Source: Pyrinomonas methylaliphatogenes (GTDB lineage Bacteria > Acidobacteriota > Blastocatellia > Pyrinomonadales > Pyrinomonadaceae). From it: DNA of 64,000 nucleotides. The stretch covers positions 392,705-456,704 of the forward strand of contig NZ_CBXV010000008.1 of the NCBI RefSeq assembly GCF_000820845.2. The letters run 5' to 3'. This document shows positions 17,489 through 26,253 of the stretch, piece after piece. Position 1 is the first letter of the stretch; each line of letters begins with the position of its first letter. A program made the position numbers and the translations under genes. Below the pieces are notes generated by a model that had not been told where the DNA came from, searched no databases, and saw nothing but the letters and a program-made list of their open reading frames with translations.

Positions 17489-19597
17489 GTGAAGCTTCTT
17501 CGTTCGATCAGACGAGCCATGCGCGGCGATGTGACGTGGCGCGCGCTCGCGCTAGAGGCTTGGCGACGCTCGATGCGCTGCGCGTTGCTCCGGTTGGAGC
17601 GGATGGAGCTTGCGCGCCGGCGCGACCAAGGCGCACGCCTTACGGCGGAGTTTGCGCGTCTCTCCGATGCCGCGTTGCTCGATCGCTTTCGTTCGCGACG
17701 CGCTCCGATCTTTCTCCCCGGCTTCGCTTCCGCGCCGCGTGTGACACTTGCGCGCTTCCCGCGCGAGACCGAAAAGCTCATCGCTACTGCAAGGAAGATC
17801 GCCGACGAGCATCGTTGGCCACTGCTCGGCTTTGGCGATGTGCAATTCGGACATCAGGTGGATTGGCTCCGTTGCCCCGTCTCCGGAACGGGATGGCCGC
17901 TCGCTTTTCACGCCGATCTGAAGATCGTGCGCGGCGATGGATCGGACATTCGCGTGTTGTGGGAGCTGAACCGTCTGGGCCACCTATTGACGCTCGCTCA
18001 AGCGTGGAGCATCGCGCAAGATGAGCGGTGGAGCGAAGAGTGCTGGCGACAGATCGAAAGCTGGCGCGCGCAAAATCCCATCGGCTATGGTCCGAACTGG
18101 ACTTGCGCGATGGAGGTCGCGCTTCGCGCCGTCAACCTGCTCGCCATCTTCGAACTGCTTCGGCGATCGTCGAACATGACTGCCGAAAGGTTGAAGATGA
18201 TGCTCGCCCTTTTCGACGAACACGGCGCGCACATCCGAAGGAACTTAGAGTTCTCGTATCTCGTGACGAGCAACCATTACCTTTCGAACATCGTCGGCCT
18301 GTTGTGGCTCGGCGTGATGCTACCTGAGCTCCGCGCCGCGCGCGAATGGCGCGCTTTCGCTTTGCGTGAACTTCGCTCCGAGATGGACAAGCAGATACTC
18401 GATGACGGCGCTGATGACGAATCTTCCACCGGCTATCATCGCTTCGTGCTCGAAATGTTGCTTTACACCTTCATGCTCTGCCGCGCCAATCGCATAGAGA
18501 TCGGCGAACGCTACTGGGAGAAGCTACGCGCGATGCTCGCCTATGTACGCGCCTATTTGCGACCGGATGGCCGCGCGCCGCTCATCGGCGACACGGATGG
18601 CGGACGCTTTCTCCCTTTCGCCGAGCGCGAAGCTGATGATCACGCCTATCTGTTGGCGGTCGGCGCGGCGCTGTTCGACGCTTCGGAATTCAAACTGTCG
18701 AACGATGTTCCGCCGGAGCTTCTCTGGACCGGCGGCGAAGAGGCGCTCGACCGATTCCTCGCGCTTCCCACCTCCGCCCAACTGACCTCTGTCGCATTCC
18801 CCCGGGCCGGCGTTTACATCCAGCGCGCGGACGATGCCTATCTTCTCTTCAACGCGACTTCGACCGGACTTCATGGGCGCGGCTCGCACGCGCACAACGA
18901 TGCGCTGGGCATAGAGCTTTCTGCGTGCGGGCGTCCATTCTTGCGCGATCCGGGCACGTTCGTCTACAGCGCCGATCTGCACGCTCGCCATCTGTTCCGC
19001 TCAACCGCTTTCCATTCAACCGTCGAAATAGACGGCGAAGAGCAGAACAGAACTTGCGAGAGGGCTCCATTCGTCATTGGCGACGATGCGCGCCCGCGCA
19101 TCATCCGGTGGGAGACCGGACCAGATCGCGATCTAGTCATCGCCGAGCATTACGGCTATCATCGCTTGTCTTCATCTGTTACGCACCGGCGCGCCGTCCT
19201 CTTCGATAAGCGTTCGCGCTTCTGGCTGATCGAGGATGCGTTGCTCGGCGAAGGGCATCATCGCGCCAAATTCATCTTTCATTTCGATTCGGGCCTCGTG
19301 GTCGAATCTCTCGATGCGGGATTGGTCGAAGCTTGCGATCATCGCGCGGGAGCCGCGCTGCTTGTGGCGGCGCTCGGATCGAACGGCGCTTTAACGATTG
19401 AGGATCGTTGGACCTCGCGCCACTACGGCGAGCGGCGCGCTTCGCAGGCCGCCGTGTGGAGCGTCGATTCCGCGCTGCCGCTGGTCGTCTCTTGGGCGCT
19501 CGTGCCGGTTTGCGCTGAACGCGAACGGGGAACGGCGCAAGGGCTTATCGCGCGCTTGCGCGCGGATCGTTTTTCGGTCTTAATGTCAGAGCGATAA
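17489..19597 (+). CDS. heparinase II/III-family polysaccharide lyase
   Basis: About 702 residues. An alpha/alpha-toroid N-terminal half (about 60-400, with CPVSGTGWPLAFHADLKI and SNHYLSNIVGLLWLG) is followed by a beta-sandwich heparinase_II_III domain (SHAHNDALGIELSACGRPFL, then FRSTAFHSTVEIDG). Members cleave uronic-acid polysaccharides by beta-elimination. Genes of this type are common in exopolysaccharide loci, where they trim or release polymer. I see no clear signal peptide, so a cytoplasmic or unusually exported form is possible. The start is uncertain: GTG at 17489 is taken, with TTG at 17453 and ATG at 17519 also in frame. One base separates it from asnB. Confidence 0.82.
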   Translation: MKLLRSIRRAMRGDVTWRALALEAWRRSMRCALLRLERMELARRRDQGARLTAEFARLSDAALLDRFRSRRAPIFLPGFASAPRVTLARFPRETEKLIATARKIADEHRWPLLGFGDVQFGHQVDWLRCPVSGTGWPLAFHADLKIVRGDGSDIRVLWELNRLGHLLTLAQAWSIAQDERWSEECWRQIESWRAQNPIGYGPNWTCAMEVALRAVNLLAIFELLRRSSNMTAERLKMMLALFDEHGAHIRRNLEFSYLVTSNHYLSNIVGLLWLGVMLPELRAAREWRAFALRELRSEMDKQILDDGADDESSTGYHRFVLEMLLYTFMLCRANRIEIGERYWEKLRAMLAYVRAYLRPDGRAPLIGDTDGGRFLPFAEREADDHAYLLAVGAALFDASEFKLSNDVPPELLWTGGEEALDRFLALPTSAQLTSVAFPRAGVYIQRADDAYLLFNATSTGLHGRGSHAHNDALGIELSACGRPFLRDPGTFVYSADLHARHLFRSTAFHSTVEIDGEEQNRTCERAPFVIGDDARPRIIRWETGPDRDLVIAEHYGYHRLSSSVTHRRAVLFDKRSRFWLIEDALLGEGHHRAKFIFHFDSGLVVESLDAGLVEACDHRAGAALLVAALGSNGALTIEDRWTSRHYGERRASQAAVWSVDSALPLVVSWALVPVCAERERGTAQGLIARLRADRFSVLMSER

Positions 19598-19598
19598 G

Positions 19599-21536
19599 AT
19601 GTGCGGCATCTGCGGAGTTTGGGAATACGCTTCATCCGACGGCGCGCGCGTCGGCACGTCGCTCATCGAACGTATGCGCGACACGATGGCCCATCGTGGT
19701 CCCGATGACGCGGGCTGCGCGATCCTCGACGAAGGAAGACTGGGGTTCGGTCACAGGCGCCTTTCGATCATAGACCTTTCGGAAGCCGGGCATCAGCCGA
19801 TGCGCGGGTGCAGCCACCGCGACGTTTGGATCACGTTCAACGGCGAGATCTACAACCATCTCGCTCTGCGCGAAGGCTTGGAAGCGCGCGGTCACCGTTA
19901 TGTCTCGCGCACGGATACCGAAACGATCATTCACCTTTACGAAGAGCACGGGTTGGAGTTCGTCCGTCATCTCGATGGCGACTTCGCCATCGCATTGTGG
20001 GATGGTGAAAGCGAGCGACTGGTGCTCGCGCGTGACCCACTGGGAGTCAAACCGCTCTACTTTCATCAAAGCGGCGGACGCCTCATCTTCGCTTCCGAGA
20101 TCAAAGCGATCCTCGCCCATCCGCAGATCAGCGCGGATTTGGATGAGCGCGCCCTGTGCGACTACCTGTCGTTCCTCACAACGCCCGCGCCGCAGACGCT
20201 CTTTCGCGGCATAAGGAAGCTGCCCGCCGGTCACATGCTCGTCTGCGAGCGCGACGGCACGCTGCGCATGGAGCGTTACTGGGACGCGCTCCCGAAGCGA
20301 GCGCTTGCGGAGCGTGCGGAAGAAGAGCACATCGTTGAAATACTCCGCCTGCTTCGCGCTTCGATCCGCAAGCGCATGATGTCGGACGTGCCCTTCGGCG
20401 TCTTCCTGTCGGGCGGAGTCGATTCTTCGGCCAACGTCGCGTTGATGGCTGAAGAGATGTCGCAGCCGGTGCGCACGTTCACTGTCGGTTTTCGCGAAGA
20501 CGAGGCGTTGAATGAGTTCGAGTCGGCGCGGCGCATAGCGAAGCTGTTCAGCACGGATCATCACGAGATCGTCATCGGCGCGCGTGAGATGGCCGACTTT
20601 TTGCCGCGCTTGATCTTCCATCAAGACGAACCGCTCGCCGATCCCGTCTGCGTCCCGCTCTACTACGTGGCCCGCCTGGCCCGCGAGGCGAATACGCCCG
20701 TCGTCCAAGTCGGCGAAGGGTCGGATGAGATCTTCTGCGGCTATGCGAACTACGTTCGCCATCTACGCATTCACGAGCTTTTTTGGCGGCGGGCCGAAAA
20801 GTTGCCGCGCGCGTTGAAACGCGCGGCTGCGGCGTTGGCCGTTCCGGCGCTCGAAGCGACGGGGAGCCGCCCGCTCGGAGTCGAGCTTGCGCGTCGCTTT
20901 GGCGCCGACGAACCGCTTTTTTGGGGCGGCGCGATCGTCTTCGATGAGTGCAACAAAGCGCGATTGGTTACGGAAAAGTTGAATCGCGCGCTCGCCGGTC
21001 ACGCGACGCTTGATACGATCTCGGCCCATCTTTCGCGCATCGCCGCCGCGTGCCCGACCGTTGATTATCTTGCGCGCATGACTTATCTCGAACTCAAACT
21101 CCGGTTGCCGGAACTGCTTTTGATGCGCGTTGACAAACTCACGATGGCGACTTCGGTCGAAGCGCGAGTGCCGTTTCTGGACCAGCAACTGGTGGAGTAT
21201 GCGATCAGCTTGCCGCAGAGTTTGAAGGTGAAAGACGGGATCGGCAAATGGATCCTAAAGCGCGCGCTCGAACGCCTCTTGCCGCGCGAAGTTCTTTATC
21301 AAAAGAAGCGCGGCTTCGGCGCGCCGATCCGCGCCTGGTTGCAGCGTGAAGCGACGGCGCTGCTCGACGAGCATCTGCTGCACGCTTCTTTGCGGCGGCG
21401 CGAACTTTTCGATTACGGGTTCATCGCGCGCATGGCCGATGAGCACCGTCGCGGCAAACGCGACTGGAGCTTTCACCTCTGGTCGTTGCTCAACTTGAGC
21501 CTATGGTACGACCGATGGATCGAGCGGCGGATCTGA
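19599..21536 (+). CDS. asnB: AsnB-type glutamine amidotransferase
   Basis: A 645-residue asparagine-synthetase-B family protein. It has an N-terminal Ntn glutaminase with nucleophile Cys2 (MCGICG), RLSIIDLS and NGEIYN, and a synthetase domain with the PP-loop SGGVDSS near residue 271. It begins 1 bp after the heparinase-like gene, so translation is probably coupled. In surface-sugar loci such paralogues (for example WbpS) amidate hexuronic acids. The HexNAc-uronate genes upstream make that role more likely than free asparagine synthesis, but this is inference. Its last codons and stop overlap a degenerate direct-repeat pair. Confidence 0.9.
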   Translation: MCGICGVWEYASSDGARVGTSLIERMRDTMAHRGPDDAGCAILDEGRLGFGHRRLSIIDLSEAGHQPMRGCSHRDVWITFNGEIYNHLALREGLEARGHRYVSRTDTETIIHLYEEHGLEFVRHLDGDFAIALWDGESERLVLARDPLGVKPLYFHQSGGRLIFASEIKAILAHPQISADLDERALCDYLSFLTTPAPQTLFRGIRKLPAGHMLVCERDGTLRMERYWDALPKRALAERAEEEHIVEILRLLRASIRKRMMSDVPFGVFLSGGVDSSANVALMAEEMSQPVRTFTVGFREDEALNEFESARRIAKLFSTDHHEIVIGAREMADFLPRLIFHQDEPLADPVCVPLYYVARLAREANTPVVQVGEGSDEIFCGYANYVRHLRIHELFWRRAEKLPRALKRAAAALAVPALEATGSRPLGVELARRFGADEPLFWGGAIVFDECNKARLVTEKLNRALAGHATLDTISAHLSRIAAACPTVDYLARMTYLELKLRLPELLLMRVDKLTMATSVEARVPFLDQQLVEYAISLPQSLKVKDGIGKWILKRALERLLPREVLYQKKRGFGAPIRAWLQREATALLDEHLLHASLRRRELFDYGFIARMADEHRRGKRDWSFHLWSLLNLSLWYDRWIERRI

Positions 21537-21600
21537 TTCGCGCTGCATGCGCGCCGTATTTGCTCGATAGGACGATGGATCGAACGGAGAGATTGAATCC
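21513..21600. repeat. degenerate direct-repeat pair across the asnB stop, 60-bp period
   Basis: CGATGGATCGAGCGG (from 21513) and CGATGGATCGAACGG (from 21573) begin two similar stretches of about 27 bp that continue as GAT-TGA-TC with small gaps. The first copy contains the last codons and stop of asnB. The similarity is weaker than at the other loci, so this is a lower-confidence member of the series. Confidence 0.45.
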
Positions 21601-21629
21601 ATCGCGGAGCGCGGTTCGTTGAGATTGCG

Positions 21630-22994
21630 ATGATCCGGCAAGACGAGAAATCGCTCGTGGCGGCGAATGCGGAACGACTAGGCACAGCGCGGCGGTCCTT
21701 TTCGACCCACGTCGCGTGGACGCTGTTGGCGCGCCTGATCATCGCCGGGAGCAACGTTCTGGCCGGCGTAGTCATCGCGCGCACGCTCGGCGCAGAAGCG
21801 CTCGGCACCTACGTGAGCCTAAACGTCGTCGCACTCACCGCCGTCCAACTGGGAAGTTTCGGATTGCCATCCGCCGCCACCTATTTCGTCGCACAGGACG
21901 CGCGAAGATTTCGCTCGATCTCTTTCAACGCGCTCCTTTTCGCCTTTGCGATGGGCGTGTTGCTGGCTTTCGCTTTGACCGCCGCGACCTACGGCGACGC
22001 GCCCTTCTTACCTCAAGCCCCGATGAATCTGCTCTTCCTCGCCGCCCTTTCCGTCCCATTTCAACTTCTGACCCTTGTCAGTCTGAACATCCTTCTCGGC
22101 GCAGGCGAAGTCGGGCGATTCAGCGCATTCGACGCGCTCGGACAATCGCTCACGCTCATCAACGCGATCGCCGCATTGCTGCTCGCTCGCACGGGACTTT
22201 TCCATTTCATGGCGCTCAATCTAGCGGCAAGCGCAACGATCACGCTCATCGTCCTGGCCCGAATCTTTCGCCATCCGACCTTCACGGAAGGACACATGGC
22301 GCCCGATCTCGCTCTGCTTTCGGAGATGATCCGCTACGGGTTGAAAGCGCACGTCACGCTCGTCGCTTCATTTCTCATCTTCCGCATCGATCTGTTGATC
22401 GTTGAGCATTTTCGCGGTGCGGCGGAAGCTGGCGTGTATGCGGTCGCAGCGCAGTTCGCCTCGCTGCTGATGCTTCTGCCGAGCGTCATCGGGACGCTCC
22501 TTTTCCCACGGATCGCGGCGATCGGCGATGAGGATGCGGTCATGACTTGCGAGGTGGCGCGGCGCACCTCCGCCGTTATGGCGTCTATCTGTGTGGCGAC
22601 GGGCGCGCTCGGGTTCATGTTGCCCGCGCTTTACGGCGCGGCCTTCGCTCCCGCTCCATATCTTCTCCTCATTTTGCTTCCCGGGGTCTTTTTGATCGGG
22701 ATTGAATCCGTGCTGGTCCAGTATTTCACGGGTCGCGGACTGCCGCGCGCGATCCCCTTCTTCTGGATCATCACGCTCGCGATCAACCTCGCCCTCAACT
22801 TCGCCTTCGTGCCCGCATTCGGCGCGTATGCGGCGGCGGTGGTCTCAACCATCAGCTACGCGACCATCTTCGCGCTCGTCGCATTGCACCTTCGTTCGAA
22901 GACCGGACAGGCGCTTTCGGCGATGCTCGTGCCTCGTCCGTCCGAAATCAACGGAATTTTGGGGATGAGATGGAAGGGCTCGAAAGCGCATTGA
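21630..22994 (+). CDS. polysaccharide flippase (Wzx-like)
   Basis: A 454-residue integral membrane protein with about twelve to fourteen hydrophobic segments. It begins with a conserved-looking RRSFSTHVAWTLLARLIIAG and VIARTLGAEALGTY, the usual N-terminal signature of oligosaccharide flippases of the MOP superfamily. It would move lipid-linked repeat units across the inner membrane before polymerisation. It is in the same direction as asnB, 93 bp downstream, and is the last intact polysaccharide gene before the decayed island. Confidence 0.88.
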   Translation: MIRQDEKSLVAANAERLGTARRSFSTHVAWTLLARLIIAGSNVLAGVVIARTLGAEALGTYVSLNVVALTAVQLGSFGLPSAATYFVAQDARRFRSISFNALLFAFAMGVLLAFALTAATYGDAPFLPQAPMNLLFLAALSVPFQLLTLVSLNILLGAGEVGRFSAFDALGQSLTLINAIAALLLARTGLFHFMALNLAASATITLIVLARIFRHPTFTEGHMAPDLALLSEMIRYGLKAHVTLVASFLIFRIDLLIVEHFRGAAEAGVYAVAAQFASLLMLLPSVIGTLLFPRIAAIGDEDAVMTCEVARRTSAVMASICVATGALGFMLPALYGAAFAPAPYLLLILLPGVFLIGIESVLVQYFTGRGLPRAIPFFWIITLAINLALNFAFVPAFGAYAAAVVSTISYATIFALVALHLRSKTGQALSAMLVPRPSEINGILGMRWKGSKAH

Positions 22995-23163
22995 GCTTTA
23001 TCGAGCTTTACGCACGCCCAGAGTCTATAAATCCTCTCGATAGCCGAGAAGGGGTACTATCTTCCGCCGTAGAAGCTCCTTTGACAAATAACTGTAGCCG
23101 TCGCCGCTCATTGATGCCTATCGGGCGCGATTCCCCGCTGGCCGTGTCCCTTAGGGCAAGAGA
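22995..23163. other. start of decayed island, non-coding
   Basis: No intact gene. A TTGACA lies at about 23080 without a good -10 partner. The frame that leads into the 66-residue remnant downstream is interrupted by a TAG at about 23152, which suggests an eroded upstream coding region. Confidence 0.4.
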
Positions 23164-23364
23164 TTGCCGCCGCCGCCAGCCGAACTTCAGCAGTTACAGC
23201 GTGAGCGTAACTGGATCATCTTACGGGCGCGTGACCGGTTGCGTGCGGCTTTAGGGCCACAAGCCTTCCGTCAACTCGACGATTACGTTAAACTGAAGAT
23301 CGTCCCAAACATCAAGCCTGCGTTGCCTGGGGTGCGTCCGAACGGTCCGACATCAACAAGATAG
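23164..23364 (+). pseudogene. C-terminal remnant of a secreted-protein gene
   Basis: The frame encodes up to 66 residues (LPPPPAELQQLQRERN, then ARDRLRAALG and a LDDYVKLKI-like segment, ending in a Pro/Asn tail). From memory this resembles the C-terminus of longer secreted proteins of unknown function that occur next to genes like the following one in Acidobacteriota. The upstream part is missing: there is no signal peptide and a stop codon lies just before. I therefore call it a remnant, although a short gene starting at TTG 23164 is possible. Confidence 0.5.
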
Positions 23365-23396
23365 CCGTAGAGCGCGACTGAAAGGGGGAGCCCGCG

Positions 23397-23735
23397 ATGA
23401 ACGCCCTAGCTTGTCACCGGCGGTTTGTCTGTCGCAGCCTTCTGATCATCTCTGTTTGTTACCTGTTGTTTCAAGAGAGCGCGCCAGCGCAACATGTTTG
23501 GGGTTACGCATCGCTCGAATTCGATGCGAGCGCTGATAAGCTCATCGGTTATGCCTCGGTTGAGACCGACTACAACACGGCAGCGCTGTATAACGTGCAA
23601 CTTGACGCCACCATTTACGACCAGAATCAGAACGCGGTCGCTTACGGCAGCGTCCAAGGGTACCAAACAGCTTCGATCATCAAGGAGGTGGCCGATCTGC
23701 AGGAGCTGCCAGCTCCCGGCCCAACGGATAACTAG
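23397..23735 (+). CDS. small secreted protein of unknown function
   Basis: A 112-residue protein with an N-terminal signal peptide (hydrophobic SLLIISVCYLLF, cleavage probably after SAPAQ). The mature part, GYASLEFDASADKLIGYASVETDY and onward, has the alternating pattern of a small beta-rich domain. GGGGGAG precedes the ATG at 6 bp. Similar short secreted proteins recur in Acidobacteriota beside the families on either side of it; no function is known to me. It is the only apparently intact member of this small cluster. Confidence 0.65.
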   Translation: MNALACHRRFVCRSLLIISVCYLLFQESAPAQHVWGYASLEFDASADKLIGYASVETDYNTAALYNVQLDATIYDQNQNAVAYGSVQGYQTASIIKEVADLQELPAPGPTDN

Positions 23736-23752
23736 GAAAGGTGGCATAGAGG

Positions 23753-25094
23753 ATGGGAATCGGCAACATCCGAACGGGCATTATGGGACCGCCAGGGCGA
23801 ACGCCGCGTTGATCGAGATCGCCAATGACTATCAGCAGCGGGTCTATCCTGCGGGCATCCCAGCCGAACACAAGCTGCGATACAACGACCAGAGCTTGCG
23901 GCTTGGCGGGAAGTTTGACGTCACAAGGGACTTCAGAACACAACCATCGAGTTGGCTCGTGTCAGGTCCTCACAAAGAGCACAAGGTAGGGATCAATTGT
24001 GACGTGAACAACAGGAATGTGCCTGACGATGTGATCACAGGAATGTGCCTGACGATGTGATCACGGTAGAGGGTCGGCAGCGACGGCGGCGGGAGGTGTT
24101 AGAGGAGATCTTCTGCTGTCACGGATCGACGCGGACGCTGAGAGAGTTTGCAGCTAACCACTGGCATTTGCGTTTTGAATTTGCATATTCGGGCGAAGGG
24201 TACGATCTTTGTACCGTTACTGATAAAAATACCGGTCTTACAAAAACGGTGAAGTGTGGCTCTCTGCAAAACCCTGCTGGGAATGGAGCCCAAGATCAAG
24301 CTTCGGCGAGTTCACAAGAGGTATGGATGTGTACACCGACACCGTATAACGGTGTCCCCGCAGCAGTTCCGGGAAAGGTCGAAGCGGAGGAGTATGATGA
24401 TGATGGCGATTGCGATGGCTTTTACGTTCCACCATACTATGAGCCAAAGCCTGACGATCCGGATATTGTCTACAACTATCCGGAAGTCCTACCAGTAGAT
24501 CTCAACGCCCCCGACAAGGAGGAGAAGGTCGCCATGGTCGGCGGTGAGTGGATAAACTATACGATCAGCGTGACGGTGGCGGGGGAGTATCGGTTTGCGG
24601 CGCGAGTGGCCTCGGCGGTCGATGGCGAGAGTTTTCATGTGAAGATAGATGGGGTGAATCGGACCGGATCGGTCATCATCCCGAACACCGGTTCGTGGGA
24701 CAGTTACCAGATGGTCGAGGCGGATTTGGGCTATTTGGAGGCTGGGCGCCACGTGATGCGCCTGGCGATCGAAGGCAACTCAGAAAAGAGCGGCCACTTT
24801 GACTACTATCTGCTGACACTGCCGCCGCCGTGTACGGATAACGATGGGGATGGATATTGTTCGGACGTCGATTGCGATGATTGGGATCCGTTAAACTATC
24901 CCGGCGCTCCGCGCGATTGTTCCTCGTGGGTAGACAGAGACTGTGATGGTATCCCCAATCGAGAGGAATGCTCTTTTGGCGGGCCTGGGCCGATTCTTTC
25001 TCTTCTCGACAGCTTCGACAGGTGGTTCGCTTTCAATTCTCGGCTCGGAGCTGATTTGATCAGGCCAGTGTCGATGAGGAGAAGATGTAGGTAA
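23753..25094 (+). pseudogene. frameshifted secreted protein with CBM6 and MopE-like repeats
   Basis: Two frames join if one copy of a 26-bp tandem duplication (24013-24064) is removed. The N-terminal part holds NGHYGTARANAALIEIAND, YNDQSLRLGGKFDV and HKEHKVGINCDV, which look like a conserved His/Asp-containing domain. The second frame carries a CBM6-like carbohydrate-binding sandwich (about 24366-24825, from KVEAEEYDDDGD to FDYYLLT) and then a MopE-type metal-binding motif (DNDGDGYCSDVDCDDWD, later DRDCDG). The only plausible start with a ribosome binding site (ATG 23753) is out of frame with the domain, so a second lesion is likely. No signal peptide is visible. It was probably an exported carbohydrate-binding protein. 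Confidence 0.75.
24013..24064. repeat. 26-bp perfect tandem duplication
   Basis: Two identical head-to-tail copies at 24013-24038 and 24039-24064 (AGGAATGTGCCTGACGATGT then GATCAC). The first copy in the upstream frame and the second in the downstream frame both translate RNVPDDVIT. The added 26 bp therefore shifts a once continuous reading frame. Confidence 0.95.
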
Positions 25095-25175
25095 TGCGCT
25101 GCTGAGGCAGGGGGCGAGGATTTTCCGTGCGACCCTTTTCTCAAGTTCTCGGGCGAGATTTTGGGAGCTTCTGAG

Positions 25176-25619
25176 ATGAGACGGTTGCTACTGGCGATCT
25201 TCTTGCCGCTCAACGCAGCATGTTCGTTCGCGGTGAATCAAGCCGCACAAAAGGCGCAAAGACGACCGTTGGTGAAAGAAGCGCGAGAGTATAGGACTCT
25301 CATCAAGTACGAACGGCGCGTCATCGGCTATGATCCGCGGACCGGCGAGGAGATCACCTACGATCACAAACCGCGAATTGAACCACTTGGTGATGGATCT
25401 GACAGATGGGCGCTCAAGTGGATCGGATTCGACGGACGAGAGAAGACCGTTATCTTCCAAGGAGCGGGCGCGCTCGATGTGATCGTTTCGGCCTCGGTCG
25501 CAAAGATGCCCGATGGCCAATACCTGTACACGTATGAAGTGATGAATCTTCCCACAAGCCGCACGCACCTGAAACGTTTCATCGTGCAAAACTTCGCTTC
25601 AGAGTATCCTTTAGCATAG
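25176..25619 (+). CDS. exported hypothetical protein
   Basis: A 147-residue protein with an N-terminal export signal (MRRLLLAIFLPLNAACSF; the cysteine could be a lipidation site, but the box is not canonical). The mature part is charged, with YERRVIGYDPRTGEEITYD and a C-terminal KRFIVQNFASEYPLA, and shows no motif I recognise. The ATG at 25176 has GGGAG 8 bp upstream and is preferred over the in-frame TTG at 25161. It lies 81 bp after the broken CBM6 gene in the same direction and may have belonged to the same secreted-protein cluster. Confidence 0.6.
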   Translation: MRRLLLAIFLPLNAACSFAVNQAAQKAQRRPLVKEAREYRTLIKYERRVIGYDPRTGEEITYDHKPRIEPLGDGSDRWALKWIGFDGREKTVIFQGAGALDVIVSASVAKMPDGQYLYTYEVMNLPTSRTHLKRFIVQNFASEYPLA

Positions 25620-25667
25620 ACAAATATCCCTTAGGCGGGATTTGCCCATACCTCAGGTTCGAAGCTA

Positions 25668-25982
25668 TCACCCAAAACCACCCGAAAATAGTGGTTTCGG
25701 GCGAGTAAGCTGCGCCCCCTTACTCCACAGGCTCCGATACCGCGCAGACGATAGGTTCGCGATTGATACGTTAACCTGTCGCCTGAGGGCTTGCTCCTTA
25801 CCGCCGCGCGAAACTGCCCATCCCGCAAGAAAACGTTCCTTGAGGTTTCTGGCGGCGTTCACGTCAGCATGGAGATTCTTTCGACAAACTCGGCACTCAA
25901 ACTGATCTCTCACCCTTCTGTTCTCTTCATCAACATAACTACACGACGAGCAAGTGATGACCGCCTGAGACTCCTCTCTTTT
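25668..25982 (-). pseudogene. tnpB C-terminal fragment
   Basis: The frame reads SQAVITCSSCSYVDEENRR, then FECRVCRKNLHADVNAARNL, which is the zinc-finger and final catalytic-Asp region of TnpB (two CxxC pairs, then ADxNAARN). It is blocked upstream by an in-frame stop at 25983-25985 and has no start codon of its own except an internal GTG. The RuvC I and II parts are absent, so it cannot be an active nuclease. Confidence 0.88.
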
Positions 25983-25985
25983 TCA

Positions 25986-26107
25986 TCTTCAATGACGATG
26001 ATCGTTCCGGTCGGCATTTGATGGCCCTTTATGTAGCCCTCTTTGCACAAGCGCCAAGCCGTCCTGTAACTGACGCCGTTCTTTCTCGCCCAAACGGAGA
26101 GTTTCAT
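25986..26107 (-). pseudogene. IS607 tnpA N-terminal fragment
   Basis: Begins MKLSVWARKNGVSYRTAWRL and continues to MPTGTIIV, matching the MerR-like DNA-binding head of IS607-family TnpA. The serine-recombinase catalytic domain is missing; the frame continues into the tnpB segment and stops at 25910. The start lies inside a 13-bp palindrome (CATGTCGGACATG, 26105-26117), and AACAAA/TTTGTT arms lie at 26122-26141, possibly old operator or end sequences. Confidence 0.8.
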
Positions 26108-26253
26108 GTCGGACATGTTACAACAAAAGATACTGTTTGTTATATTTTATGCGGATAGTCGCGAAGACGTGCAACCGGAGAAGGATGGCGATCTGATGCC
26201 GTTCTTCGTGTCCAATTCGATCCTCGCCTTCAAAGAAGGGCATTGGATCGATT

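Larger units (their letters stand above)
25668..26107 (-). mobile_element. internally deleted IS607-type element (tnpA 5' end joined to tnpB 3' end)
   Basis: Reading leftward, the element starts with the first 45 or so codons of an IS607-type serine recombinase and passes directly into the last 105 codons or so of a TnpB gene. The two are in different frames. An intact element has about 600 bp of further tnpA and more than 900 bp of tnpB between these points. A small inverted repeat, AACCAC/GTGGTT, occurs at 25676-25696 near the TnpB stop, where the guide-RNA scaffold of TnpB elements would lie. Element ends are not defined. Confidence 0.8.

Noticed and set aside
19632..20762. A 376-residue open frame antisense to asnB.
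   Set aside because: It is opposite an unambiguous AsnB glutaminase domain and has the same antisense composition as the others.
23494..24060. A rightward frame starting inside the small secreted-protein gene.
   Set aside because: Its first 85 codons are out-of-frame sequence from the 23397 gene; only the part after about 23770 looks coding, and it is included in the frameshifted pseudogene.
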